Part shown: piece by piece, positions 25,636 through 33,968 of the stretch
Position numbering within the stretch: the stretch's first letter is position 1
Layout of the letters: each line of letters starts with the position of its first letter
NCBI GenBank assembly: GCA_001770855.1
Contig: MESE01000105.1
Location: 1-48,879 of the forward strand
Source: Burkholderiales bacterium RIFCSPLOWO2_02_FULL_57_36
GTDB taxonomy: Bacteria; Pseudomonadota; Gammaproteobacteria; Burkholderiales; Burkholderiaceae_D
Length of the DNA: 48,879 nt
Direction: 5' to 3'
The notes under the pieces: model-generated
What the model was told of the DNA's origin: nothing
The model's input: the letters and a program-made list of their open reading frames with translations, nothing else
Database searches by the model: none
Translations under genes and position numbers: made by a program

Positions 25636-25790
25636 GATCTAATGATTTGAAGACTTGGAGTATCTAATAAAATGATCGCAGGCCGACATTCCAAGCGTTG
25701 CGCGGATTCTTGAACGACATCAGGTCCGGAGAGGATTGAGATTCCTCGTCACGATGCTTCTCGGAATGACAGTGCATTTGTCAGGCGTTT

Positions 25791-27056
25791 TTAGTGTTTC
25801 GGGCGCTTCATCTCGCAAGAGGTTGGCTGAGCTGCGACATATGAATCCAGCCTGACATCGGTTTTGAAACCATAGCCGGTATTTTCATAATCGAATTTCA
25901 CATCTTTGCCGTCGGTCTTGGTCCAGGTCCCGATATACAGCGGTTGCTGCATCTGATGATCCGTTTTGCGCATTTCCAAATTACCGTTCAGACCCTTGAA
26001 TTGCATGCCCTCCATTGCCGGGACGACTTTAACCGGATCAGTCGAGTTCGCCTGCTTGACCGCATTGGATAGCATGCGCACGCCGTTGTAAGCTGCGGCC
26101 ACATAAAAGTCTTCTTTGTATCTATCCTTGAACTGCTGAGTCAATTTGGCGCCTATTTCATATTCTTCTTTTGGAACAAACCGCGCATTGTTCTTGTTCC
26201 AGTATTCGATTAGCTTGACCTTTTCTGCACCGGAGGAACCCAGCGCGGTAGGAACACCAGTTGACTGGGCATAAAATGTATAGAAATCCGACTTCAAATC
26301 CGCATCCTTCGCAGCCCTGATCAACAGCGCCAAGTCGGTGCCCCAGTTGCCGGTAATCACGGCGTCGGCGCCGGATTGCTTGATCTTGGCGACATACGGA
26401 GAAAAGTCCTTGGTGCTGGCGATTGGATGAAGATCGTCACCGACGATTTCGATATCAGGGCGCTTGCGCTTCAACATTTCCTTTGCCGCGCGGCTAAATT
26501 GATGTCCGTGAGCGTAGTTCTGACCAATGATGTAGACCTTTTTGATCTTCGGAGTCTTCGCCATGTAATTGGTCAGGCCTTCCATCTTTTGATCGGAGTT
26601 TGCATCGAGACGGAAATGCCAGTAGCTGCACTTGCTATTGGTCAGATCAGGATCGACTGCCGCATAATTCATATAGACAACTTCCTTACCTGGATTGCGA
26701 TCATTGTGTTTGTTGATCGCATCGATCAACGCCAGCGCAACGCCTGAACCGTTACCTTGGGTAATATAACGATATCCTTGGTCGATCGCTGATTTCAATT
26801 GGCTCAGCGACTCTTGCGGGCTGCCCTTGTTATCGAATCCGACAAACTCAAAGGTGTGGCTGCCGGCCCATTTTTCCTGGTTTGCAAGTTCAGCAGAGAA
26901 CTGCCAATGTCTCAAAATTCCTTGGCCGATCGGCGCGAACGGACCGGACAATGGATCAATGAAGGCAATTTTCACATTATCTGCAAAGGTAACCGGTGAA
27001 GCGAAAGCGGCTGCTACGGAAACGGCCAGAACCAGCGGGCGAAAACGGATAGTCAT
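25791..27056 (-). CDS. Branched-chain amino acid-type (LivK) substrate-binding protein
   Basis: The 421-residue protein has a signal peptide (cleavage near AFASPVTFA, residue ~25) and a type I periplasmic-binding fold of the LivK/AmiC family: KIAFIDPLSGPFAPIGQGILR at the N-terminus, NYAAVDPDLTNSKCSYWHFRLDAN and YGIGQNYAHG-like segments in the middle. Such proteins capture amino acids, amides or aromatic acids for ABC import. No permease or ATPase gene is adjacent, so it must serve a transporter encoded elsewhere or act as a sensor. It is divergent from the GlxA-type regulator, with 115 bases between starts, and has its own terminator. Confidence 0.9.
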   Translation of the reverse strand: MTIRFRPLVLAVSVAAAFASPVTFADNVKIAFIDPLSGPFAPIGQGILRHWQFSAELANQEKWAGSHTFEFVGFDNKGSPQESLSQLKSAIDQGYRYITQGNGSGVALALIDAINKHNDRNPGKEVVYMNYAAVDPDLTNSKCSYWHFRLDANSDQKMEGLTNYMAKTPKIKKVYIIGQNYAHGHQFSRAAKEMLKRKRPDIEIVGDDLHPIASTKDFSPYVAKIKQSGADAVITGNWGTDLALLIRAAKDADLKSDFYTFYAQSTGVPTALGSSGAEKVKLIEYWNKNNARFVPKEEYEIGAKLTQQFKDRYKEDFYVAAAYNGVRMLSNAVKQANSTDPVKVVPAMEGMQFKGLNGNLEMRKTDHQMQQPLYIGTWTKTDGKDVKFDYENTGYGFKTDVRLDSYVAAQPTSCEMKRPKH

Positions 27057-27171
27057 TAGTCTCTTTCAAGTAGTTTAATTTCTAAAATGCAGAAATTGAA
27101 ACTTGTATTAAAACGTCAATTGACACAAAATTATAGTGTCCATTAGGACATCTTTTTAGCTTTAGCGGCCA

Positions 27172-28155
27172 ATGATCGATTTCACAGTTCTTGTTTTGCC
27201 GGGCGCCTTTCCGTCAAGTGTCGTGCTGACGCTGGATATTTTGTCGACCGCCGCTTCGTTAGCCAGAAGTGTCGGTTGTGCCACGCCTCGATGGCGCGTG
27301 GTTTCAACAGAACGCACCATTCAGCTCAGCCACGGCCTGAAAATGGACGTGAAGATTTTGCCGAAAACTGCTCGTGCCGACAGCTCCACGTGGGTGATTC
27401 CCGGCCTCGGGCTCGAGAATCATCGAGCGGTAATGAACCGCTTTACCCAGCCTGACGCAGTGCGCGCAATTAAAGCGCTGCAAGCACATGCGCGAGCGGG
27501 CGGCACCGTGGCGGCGTCCTGCTCAGCCGTTTTTCTCCTTCAATCCGCCGATCTCCTTGCGGGAAAAAAGGTCACGACGTCATGGTGGTTTGCGTCGCTA
27601 TTGCAGCAACTGGAATCGCGCTGCACGGTTGATTCCGATCGCATGGTGATCAGCGATGGAACGGTCGTGACCGCCGGAGCCGCATTCGCCCAGACCGATC
27701 TGATGCTGCATCTTTTGCGTACGCAGTTTAGTCCAGCGCTCGCCGACACGGTATCGCGCGTATTGCTGATCGACGGCAGGCAATCTCAGGCGCAATTCAT
27801 CGTTCCCGCCATGCTTGCCAATGGCAATGCGCTGGTCGCGAAGTTGGTGACACGCTTCGAATCCGCGCTGCCCAATCCGCCCAGCGTTTCAGATCTGGCG
27901 GCGGAATTTTGCATGTCTGACCGTACCCTCTCGCGTCACGTACGAGCAGCCACCGGGCGCAGCACTTCGGCATTGCTGCAGAGCGTTCGGCTCAGCAAGG
28001 CGCGCATGCTGCTTGAAACAAGCAAGTTGACGGTGGAGCAAGTTGCTGAACGCGTGGGGTATGTCGATACGACCGCGCTCAGGCGCCTGATGCGCAAAGT
28101 GATGGGAGCGACGCCAAGCCAATTTCGGCCGGCGATGTCCAATTCGTCTGGATGA
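27172..28155 (+). CDS. GlxA-type AraC-family regulator with DJ-1/PfpI domain
   Basis: The 327-residue protein has an N-terminal DJ-1/PfpI glutamine-amidotransferase-like domain (~1-190). The elbow SCSAVFLLQSADLLAG has Cys at the usual nucleophile position. An AraC DNA-binding domain with two helix-turn-helix motifs follows (~225-325; SDLAAEFCMSDRTLSRHVRA and VEQVAERVGYVDTTALRRLM). GlxA-type regulators usually activate neighbouring amino acid, betaine or amide catabolic genes. It is divergent from the LivK-type gene, its most likely target. A fragment of this gene and its promoter is repeated at 25422-25580 in front of the dienelactone-hydrolase gene. Confidence 0.92.
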   Translation: MIDFTVLVLPGAFPSSVVLTLDILSTAASLARSVGCATPRWRVVSTERTIQLSHGLKMDVKILPKTARADSSTWVIPGLGLENHRAVMNRFTQPDAVRAIKALQAHARAGGTVAASCSAVFLLQSADLLAGKKVTTSWWFASLLQQLESRCTVDSDRMVISDGTVVTAGAAFAQTDLMLHLLRTQFSPALADTVSRVLLIDGRQSQAQFIVPAMLANGNALVAKLVTRFESALPNPPSVSDLAAEFCMSDRTLSRHVRAATGRSTSALLQSVRLSKARMLLETSKLTVEQVAERVGYVDTTALRRLMRKVMGATPSQFRPAMSNSSG

Positions 28156-28212
28156 CCTCCGAACGGGATCATCAGCCGCCCGCGGCTACCGGAAGGTCGC
28201 AACTACTACAAA

Positions 28213-28551
28213 TTAAAGAATGGCGAGTACGCCGGTGACATTCTTGACCAGCTTTTCCACCTTGGCTACCGCTTTCGCCGCTTTGTTAATTACCTCCGCC
28301 ACCCGGTCAAGCTGGGTCTTTGCCTTTTCTGCCTCTTTTGTAAGAGCTTGCAATGCTTTGATCGCTTCATCGAACTCCATGGTTGATGAATCCAGCGTGG
28401 CAATGATTACCCGGTCGAGTCGCTGGAAAAGCTCCCGGATTTTAATCCGGATCTCAAAGCACTGATTTTCATCCGGACAAATTTCGAGCAACTTATTTAG
28501 CTCGTTGATGGCGTCAACTAAGTTTCCCCGAATTGTTTGATTTGGCATCAC
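28213..28551 (-). CDS. Unrecognised 112-residue coiled-coil protein
   Basis: I do not recognise this family. The protein is soluble, highly charged and almost all helical. Residues ~55-105 form a probable coiled coil (EFDEAIKALQALTKEAEKAKTQLD…), ending in a short hydrophobic tail (VTGVLAIL). There are two Cys near CPDENQC. It follows the lipoprotein gene by 25 bases on the same strand, so the two are probably one operon and may interact. The tail could insert in a membrane. It converges with the AraC gene, 57 bases away. Confidence 0.65.
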   Translation of the reverse strand: MMPNQTIRGNLVDAINELNKLLEICPDENQCFEIRIKIRELFQRLDRVIIATLDSSTMEFDEAIKALQALTKEAEKAKTQLDRVAEVINKAAKAVAKVEKLVKNVTGVLAIL

Positions 28552-28576
28552 ACGTCCCCTTTGTTATGGACACAAG

Positions 28577-29560
28577 TCACGGCTTGTCACCGCAGCTCAG
28601 AATTCCCTTGTCGTCCTTCTCGATTTTTTTGCACTCCAAAAGCAGCGTTTCATAGTTGTCGTAGTGCTTCTCCAGATCCCTGAGCCGGCCGATCGCCATG
28701 GCGATCGCTTCACTACTGTATTTGTCCTTTTTTAGTTCGGATGCCAACGTGCCATGCGCGGATTTAACCGCCAGGATCGCTTTCTGTGCATTTTGAACAA
28801 GGAGGCGGGATTCGCTAACCCCCTTCTTAAGCTCATACAAACGCTTGATTTCGTTGCGCCGCCAGTCCAATGTTGTGTCTTTCTGGACTTGTCCTTTGTA
28901 TTGCCGAATTTCTTCCGACAGAACATATTGCCGTGATGCGCTAATGCCGTCGTGAATTCCCGAGTCTTCCAATTGCTTGTTTATCGTATCGCATAGAAGT
29001 GAAATTTTTGCGTCGGCACTGGTGACGATTCTTTTGATGGCTTCATTTCGCTTCTCTTCAACAATCGTGCTGCCAATGGCAGCGACAACCTTTGCCACGC
29101 CTGCAAAATCATCGAGATTGAACAAGTCCGCATTGTCACTCTTCATGTTTCGATATTGCGTGTTGATGCCGGACATTGCTCCATACAATTTTGCGGTTGC
29201 CAAATCGATGTCGGCTCTCGATCCTGCGGAAGCCAACGCACTCAACGACTTTGCATATTCTCCAAGAGCCCGGTTGGCGCGATACATGGCAAAGCCGCGT
29301 TTTGTCTTGTCGTCGATGGGTTGTGCGACATCTTCCAGGGTCTTGCTGGTCAAGCCATTCGCGAATTGTTTATTGTAGGTGGCGGCGAGATCGGTATGAA
29401 TTCGCGCCAGTGCACTTTGGTTGTATTCACCAATGACAGCGTCAACTTTGTCTGTTATCGCCTTGGTTGAATCGCCGAATGCCTGAATCTGCGTAGCGGG
29501 AGTCGTGGTGCACCCGGCTAGAAAACTTGCGGTGATGCAAAGCATCGTTAAATATCTCAT
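28577..29560 (-). CDS. Unrecognised helical lipoprotein
   Basis: From the ATG at 29560 the protein is 327 residues and starts with a lipoprotein signal (MRYLTMLCITASFLAGC, lipobox LAGC). GGGAG lies five bases before that ATG. A longer frame beginning at 29734 would bury the signal peptide 58 residues inside, so I reject it. The mature part is mainly helical, with long amphipathic stretches (residues ~90-320) and few aromatic residues, resembling periplasmic helical-bundle proteins. No known domain is apparent. It precedes the coiled-coil gene in a two-gene unit. Confidence 0.75.
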   Translation of the reverse strand: MRYLTMLCITASFLAGCTTTPATQIQAFGDSTKAITDKVDAVIGEYNQSALARIHTDLAATYNKQFANGLTSKTLEDVAQPIDDKTKRGFAMYRANRALGEYAKSLSALASAGSRADIDLATAKLYGAMSGINTQYRNMKSDNADLFNLDDFAGVAKVVAAIGSTIVEEKRNEAIKRIVTSADAKISLLCDTINKQLEDSGIHDGISASRQYVLSEEIRQYKGQVQKDTTLDWRRNEIKRLYELKKGVSESRLLVQNAQKAILAVKSAHGTLASELKKDKYSSEAIAMAIGRLRDLEKHYDNYETLLLECKKIEKDDKGILSCGDKP

Positions 29561-29847
29561 TGCTTCTCCCAAGAAATGCCATTCGGCCACGGATATGAAC
29601 ACGGTATTTTGGTGGGCCGGTGCTGAAATTGATATAAGTTCGGCGAAATCATATCTTCTAGCTTTAGTTTCGACATCCCATATGTATGGGATCTGCGCAT
29701 GGCATTGATTGCAACCGCGTGATATGCCAGGCATGACAGCAATGCCAAATCTGAATGACTGCTATCACAAATATAAAGCAGATTTTTCGGCGTTTAAGAC
29801 ATATATTGCATTGCACCATCCGATTTTAATCACTAAGAAGAAACGCC
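29561..29847. other. Divergent intergenic region
   Basis: This region separates the lipoprotein gene (-) from the small-protein pair (+). It is AT-rich toward the right and should contain both promoters, but I see no clear -35/-10 pair. No gene is seen. Confidence 0.4.
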
Positions 29848-29946
29848 ATGAATTTGGCCGGCACGCTTTTTCTATCTAAATTTGCGGCTCGTTTATTGCG
29901 GGCATTACGCAACACGGCCGCTCTCGACGCTGGCGAGAAGCTATAA
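29848..29946 (+). CDS. Very small basic protein (32 residues)
   Basis: A 33-codon frame from ATG 29848 to TAA 29944-29946 has an AAGAAG ribosome site seven bases upstream. The peptide (MNLAGTLFLSKFAARLLRALR…) is a basic amphipathic helix. It is followed 22 bases later by another small gene with its own ribosome site, and the pair have the look of the tiny stress-associated proteins common in Burkholderiales. Coding is plausible but not proven. Confidence 0.45.
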   Translation: MNLAGTLFLSKFAARLLRALRNTAALDAGEKL

Positions 29947-29967
29947 GGCCCATCAATAGGAAATGCC

Positions 29968-30195
29968 ATGAATACCACTACCTACTATGCAGCGGATGCA
30001 GCCCCAGTCCCATATCTGAAGAACGTTGGCATCGCATTACGAGGATTGCTCAAGGCGCTTTTCCCCGCGCGTACTGTCCGCCCCGCCTCGACGATTCACG
30101 ACAGAGCGGAAATTCTCCGCATTGCCGACGCGTACCGATGCACGGCCCCAAGCTTGTCGCAGGAATTGACCGCGATTGCCTACCGCGACTGTTGA
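29968..30195 (+). CDS. Small protein (75 residues) of Burkholderiales type
   Basis: This 75-residue protein has a basic amphipathic helix (~19-35: VGIALRGLLKALFPA) and a C-terminal part RAEILRIADAYRCTAPSLSQ resembling the tails of small uncharacterised Burkholderiales proteins. An AGGA ribosome site is nine bases before the ATG. With the 32-residue frame before it, it may form a bicistronic unit. Function unknown. Confidence 0.6.
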   Translation: MNTTTYYAADAAPVPYLKNVGIALRGLLKALFPARTVRPASTIHDRAEILRIADAYRCTAPSLSQELTAIAYRDC

Positions 30196-30498
30196 TCGCC
30201 GTTTTCGTTTGCTGCCTGAAAAAGCTGCCCTGTGTGGCAAGGCCAAGCGCTGCTCCGTAAAAAAGAAGTGCCATTCGTATTAAGAATTCCCTATATAAGC
30301 AATGCCTTACACAGCATTATTCATGTGAATTAACATGAGTTTAGGTGCATGAAAACGTGTTTGCCGTTGCATAAATAATCCATCGATTTGCTCCCCGCCA
30401 ATTTGTATTCATCAGTGTCCTCGATCAAGTAAATATCGAAAATTTGCTGCAACTGAGTCCGCTTGCATCTTAAGATGACTGGTCATATAATTCGGTTC
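30196..30498. promoter_or_regulatory. Intergenic region ending in the TetR promoter
   Basis: No gene is seen in these 303 bases. The last ~36 bases form the promoter and operator described separately. The rest is AT-rich without notable structure. Confidence 0.5.
30463..30491 (+). promoter_or_regulatory. TetR gene promoter with palindromic operator
   Basis: TTGCAT (30463-30468) and a consensus TATAAT (30486-30491) are separated by exactly 17 bases. The palindrome ATGACT-GGTCAT (30475-30486) fills the spacer. This position is ideal for a TetR-family repressor to block RNA polymerase, so the operon is probably self-repressed. Transcription would start near 30498, next to the ATG at 30499, implying a leaderless message. 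Confidence 0.6.
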
Positions 30499-31134
30499 AT
30501 GGCGCGCCCCTCAGGAAAAACCGATATCCCCCGCAGGCTTACCGCAGCCGGCCGCGAACTGTTCATGCTCCATGGCTACAATGCCACGGGCATCCAGCAG
30601 GTTACCGATCTCGCCGGCGTGCCCAAGGGTTCGTTCTACAACCACTTCGACAGTAAAGAAAGCTTTGCTGCCGTCATCATCGACCAATACGCCGATCAGA
30701 TGCAGCGCAATTGGGAGCGCATGATAGAAGCAGCGCCGCCGCAACCGCTGGCGTCGATCGCTTACGCGTTTGAGCAGATGATTTCCCATAATGAGCGCAC
30801 CGCATCAGGCAAGGGCTGCCTGGTCGGGAATTTTGCCGCCGAAATGGCCGAGTCCAGCGAATTATGCCGCCAGTGCCTGGCCGCAGCGATGGCCGTTTGG
30901 CGCACCAGCCTGACGAATTTGATCCGCGATGCGCAGAACCTCGGCGAGGTGAATCGCGGCATCGAGGCAACCCGGCTGGCCGCTTTAGTCTGGGATGTTT
31001 GGGAAGGCGCCCTGCTCCGCATGAAGATCGAACAGTCCGTGGCGCCGTTGCGCGAAAGTGTCGATCTGATCCTGAATCACTTCCTTCGAGCTGCGCCGGC
31101 GCCAGCCGCTTTAATTAATCCAACCATTGAATAG
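30499..31134 (+). CDS. TetR-family regulator, NemR-like
   Basis: I take the ATG at 30499 (MARPSGKTD…, 211 residues); the longer frame from the TTG at 30463 runs through the promoter and is unlikely. A TetR helix-turn-helix spans ~10-55 (GRELFMLHGYNATGIQQV…GVPKGSFYNHFDSKE). The C-terminal ligand domain contains GKGCLVGNFAAEMAESSELC, similar to the Cys-containing region of NemR-like regulators that sense electrophiles. It precedes an old yellow enzyme gene, as nemR precedes nemA, so repression relieved by reactive electrophiles or quinones is the likely logic. Confidence 0.88.
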   Translation: MARPSGKTDIPRRLTAAGRELFMLHGYNATGIQQVTDLAGVPKGSFYNHFDSKESFAAVIIDQYADQMQRNWERMIEAAPPQPLASIAYAFEQMISHNERTASGKGCLVGNFAAEMAESSELCRQCLAAAMAVWRTSLTNLIRDAQNLGEVNRGIEATRLAALVWDVWEGALLRMKIEQSVAPLRESVDLILNHFLRAAPAPAALINPTIE

Positions 31135-31143
31135 GTAAAAAAT

Positions 31144-32256
31144 ATGGGCAAACCAACCGAACAATTCCTTGCAGATGCGCTGTTTCAGCCAATCACGCTT
31201 GGCGCTCTCGCATTGGACAACCGCATGGCCATGGCCCCGATGACGCGCAACCGCGCGGACGAAGGCAATGTTCCCGCCGAAATGACCATCGAGTACTACG
31301 CACAACGCGCTTCGGTCGGGCTCATCATTGCCGAGGCAACCCAAGTGTCGGAAACCGCGCAAGGTTATGCCAGCACGCCGGGCTTGCATACGGCGGAACA
31401 GATCGCCGGCTGGAGCAAGGTCACGAAAGAGGTTCATCGCCGCGGCGGACGCATTTTTGTGCAACTGTGGCATACCGGCCGCATGTCGCACACCGCGTTC
31501 CAGCCAAACAACCAGGCGCCGGTCGCCCCGTCGCCGATTGCCGCCAAGGCCAAAACCTATATCGGCAGCCAGGGCTTTGTCGATACGTCGGTGCCGCGCT
31601 CGCTGGAGACGGCCGAGATCGCCGGCGTGGTCAATGATTTTCGGACGGCCGCGGCCAATGCCATCGCGGCGGGCTTCGATGGCGTGGAAATCCACGGCGC
31701 CCACGGTTACCTGGTTGACGCGTTTCTGCGTGACGGTTCGAACAAGCGTACCGACCAGTACGGCGGCAGCAAGGAGAACCGTGCCCGCTTCCTGCTGGAG
31801 GTGATGCAGGCCGTCATCGAGGAAATCGGCGCCGAGCGCGTCGGCATCCGGATCTCACCGGTGTCTCCTGTCAACGACTCCTTGGAAAGCGAGCCGCAGC
31901 CGCTGTTCGAATATGTGGTGCGCGAGTTGGAGAAGCTGCATCCGGTTTTCATTCATGTCGTCGAGGGACATACCGGCGGCCCGCGCGATTGCGCACCGTT
32001 CGACTATGAAGCGCTGCATCGCTTGTACAGCGGGGTGTGGATGCTGAACAATGGCTACACCAGGGAAATGGCAATCGAGGCGATCGCGAGCGGCCGCGCC
32101 GATATGGTTTCCTTCGGTCGCCCGCTGATCAGCAATCCCGACTTGCCGCGCCGCTTCCGCGAGAATGCGCCGCTCAATACGCCGTTCGAGGGCGTATCGC
32201 CCTATGGCGGCTCCGGCCCTCACAACTATATCGACTACCCCGCCCTGTCGGATTAA
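31144..32256 (+). CDS. nemA: Old yellow enzyme family alkene reductase (NemA-like)
   Basis: The 370-residue FMN enzyme has family marks LFQPITLGALALDNRMAMAPMTR at the start, VQLWHTGRMSH, and the substrate-binding His pair in EIHGAHGYLVDAFLRDGSN, followed by RTDQYGGSKENR. Members reduce activated C=C bonds (enones, maleimides, nitro compounds) with NADPH in the cytoplasm. It begins nine bases after the TetR gene and is followed by an SDR gene 51 bases on. It probably serves electrophile detoxification; because the unit converges with the polyketide operon it could instead tailor the product, but strand and separate promoter favour detoxification. Confidence 0.92.
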   Translation: MGKPTEQFLADALFQPITLGALALDNRMAMAPMTRNRADEGNVPAEMTIEYYAQRASVGLIIAEATQVSETAQGYASTPGLHTAEQIAGWSKVTKEVHRRGGRIFVQLWHTGRMSHTAFQPNNQAPVAPSPIAAKAKTYIGSQGFVDTSVPRSLETAEIAGVVNDFRTAAANAIAAGFDGVEIHGAHGYLVDAFLRDGSNKRTDQYGGSKENRARFLLEVMQAVIEEIGAERVGIRISPVSPVNDSLESEPQPLFEYVVRELEKLHPVFIHVVEGHTGGPRDCAPFDYEALHRLYSGVWMLNNGYTREMAIEAIASGRADMVSFGRPLISNPDLPRRFRENAPLNTPFEGVSPYGGSGPHNYIDYPALSD

Positions 32257-32307
32257 GCGGTAACATCGCCTATCAAATATCGATTCAATATTTAAAGGAA
32301 CACACGA

Positions 32308-33069
32308 ATGAGTAAGGATTTTTCCGGGCGGGTCGCTTTGGTTACCGGCGCCGGCAACGGCATTGGCCGCGCCACCGCCATGGCGTTTGCCGCAAACGGA
32401 TTGAAAGTCGTTGTCTCTGATGTCGACACTGCAGGCGGAGAAACCACCGTTAGCCTGATCCATGATGCCGGCGGCGAGGCTGCCTTCATCCGTTGCGACG
32501 TGAGCAGCGAAGATGATGTGAAGGCGTTGATGGAACAGACACTTGCACGCTTTGGCCGGATTGATTGCGCGTTCAACAACGCCGGCATCGACATCGAAAA
32601 ATACAAGTTGGCCGATGGCGGCATGGCTGAGTTCGACGCCATCATGGATGTCAACGTCAAGGGCGTTTGGCTGTGCATGAAATATCAAATTCCCGTCATG
32701 CTCGCGCAAGGCGGCGGCGCCATCGTGAATACCGGCTCGGTAGCCAGCCTGCACGGCGCGCCAAAGATGAGCATTTACTCGGCGTCCAAACATGCGGTGA
32801 TCGGGCTGACGAAATCCGCGGCAATCGAATATGCGAAGAAAAATATCCGGATCAATGCGGTTTGCCCGGCAATAATCGATACTGAAATGTTCCGCCGGGC
32901 CTGCGCCGATGATCCAAAAGTTGCCAAGATTGCGCTCGCGGTCCATCCGGTCGGTCGCGTGGGCAAGGCCGAGGAAATCGCCGCGGCGGTCCTGTACCTG
33001 TGCAGCGATGCCGCCGGCTTTACGACCGGTATTGCGTTGCCGGTGGATGGCGGTTTCTCGGCAACCTGA
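32308..33069 (+). CDS. Short-chain dehydrogenase/reductase
   Basis: The 253-residue classical SDR has the nucleotide motif TGAGNGIG (~12-19), CDVSSEDDV, NNAG (~90), and the catalytic Ser…YSASK pattern. GFTTGIALPVDGGFSAT at the C-terminus is typical. Substrates are alcohols or ketones with NAD(P)(H). A ribosome site AAAGGAA precedes the ATG. It is the third gene of the TetR/OYE/SDR unit and ends 11 bases before the stop of the oppositely oriented alpha/beta-hydrolase gene. Confidence 0.9.
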   Translation: MSKDFSGRVALVTGAGNGIGRATAMAFAANGLKVVVSDVDTAGGETTVSLIHDAGGEAAFIRCDVSSEDDVKALMEQTLARFGRIDCAFNNAGIDIEKYKLADGGMAEFDAIMDVNVKGVWLCMKYQIPVMLAQGGGAIVNTGSVASLHGAPKMSIYSASKHAVIGLTKSAAIEYAKKNIRINAVCPAIIDTEMFRRACADDPKVAKIALAVHPVGRVGKAEEIAAAVLYLCSDAAGFTTGIALPVDGGFSAT

Positions 33070-33079
33070 TTGGTAGCAT

Positions 33080-33811
33080 TCAGGATTGCCAATGCGGCGC
33101 GGCAAGAAAGCGTTTAAGATGCGCCGCGACTTCATCCGGGCAATCGCGGGCGACGAGATGGCCGGACGGAGCCCAAACTACCTCGAGTTGCGGCAAGTCT
33201 TCCTTCATCGCCTCAAGTTCGTCCGGACCAACGGTTGCGCTGCGTTCGCCGGCAATCAGCAAGCTTGGTACGCGCAATCGTTTTGCGGCCCGCTGCCACC
33301 GGCCCAGGTCCGCAACCACCTCTTGGATGAACGTCCCTCGAAGAAACGCCGGATCTACCGGGGTCAGCGCCGGGGCGCCGCGCGACTGCGCCGTCACGAG
33401 CCGATTTCTTTCACCCAGCGCAATCGCCGGCTGCGGGCGCGTGGGTGTATCCAGCAACACCAGTCCGGCAACCGCTGCGTGTCCTTCGCCTGCCACGATC
33501 AATCCGAGCGCGCCCCCGATCGAACTGCCGACAATGACCAGCGGCTCGGCACAAAGCTCGCCATGCACCCGCACCACATCGAGAATGAAGTCGTCGAATC
33601 GATAATGCGCTGCTCGGCCGCTGTCGCCGTGTCCCCGCAAGTCAATAGCAACCGTCCGCCAGCCCTGTTCGGAAACGGCACTGGAAATCGGTTGCCAGAC
33701 GGACCGGCTTTCGCCTCCGGCATGAAGAAATAAAACCGTCCGCATCCCGGCTGGGCCATGTACATCGGCCGCGATTGCAATGTCGCCATTGAGCACCGTT
33801 ACCCGGGACAT
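33080..33811 (-). CDS. Alpha/beta hydrolase, last gene of polyketide operon
   Basis: The 243-residue protein has the alpha/beta-hydrolase fold: oxyanion region LFLHAGGES, DLRGHGDS, nucleophile elbow GSSIGG with Ser around residue 93, and catalytic His in APSGHLVARDCP. It is short for the family and lacks a signal peptide, so it acts in the cytoplasm. It shares strand and function class with the gene before it, 157 bases away, and could hydrolyse an ester or thioester of the polyketide or a C-C bond. Substrate unknown. It may have its own promoter in the gap. Confidence 0.85.
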   Translation of the reverse strand: MSRVTVLNGDIAIAADVHGPAGMRTVLFLHAGGESRSVWQPISSAVSEQGWRTVAIDLRGHGDSGRAAHYRFDDFILDVVRVHGELCAEPLVIVGSSIGGALGLIVAGEGHAAVAGLVLLDTPTRPQPAIALGERNRLVTAQSRGAPALTPVDPAFLRGTFIQEVVADLGRWQRAAKRLRVPSLLIAGERSATVGPDELEAMKEDLPQLEVVWAPSGHLVARDCPDEVAAHLKRFLAAPHWQS

Positions 33812-33968
33812 GCCGTCCTCACCGGTCCGGCGCCGCTACGCCGAGCGCTGCTGCCGCAAGATCGCCCGGCCATGCGCACGAATGTGCGACCGCCTGGATC
33901 ATGTAACACATTTGGCTTCCAAACATATAGATCAGGGAATGATGGCGGACGTTGGTAGTGGGTCCAAA

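Larger units (their letters stand above)
25292..25790. other. Intergenic region with duplicated regulator fragment and terminator
   Basis: This ~500-bp region holds the duplicated promoter and start of the AraC gene (25422-25580) and the terminator of the binding-protein gene (25599-25635). From 25640 to 25790 I see nothing. Confidence 0.6.

Noticed and set aside
31855..33135. 426-codon open frame on the minus strand
   Set aside because: It is antisense to the old yellow enzyme and SDR genes, both with full family motifs, and its own translation shows no recognisable domain.
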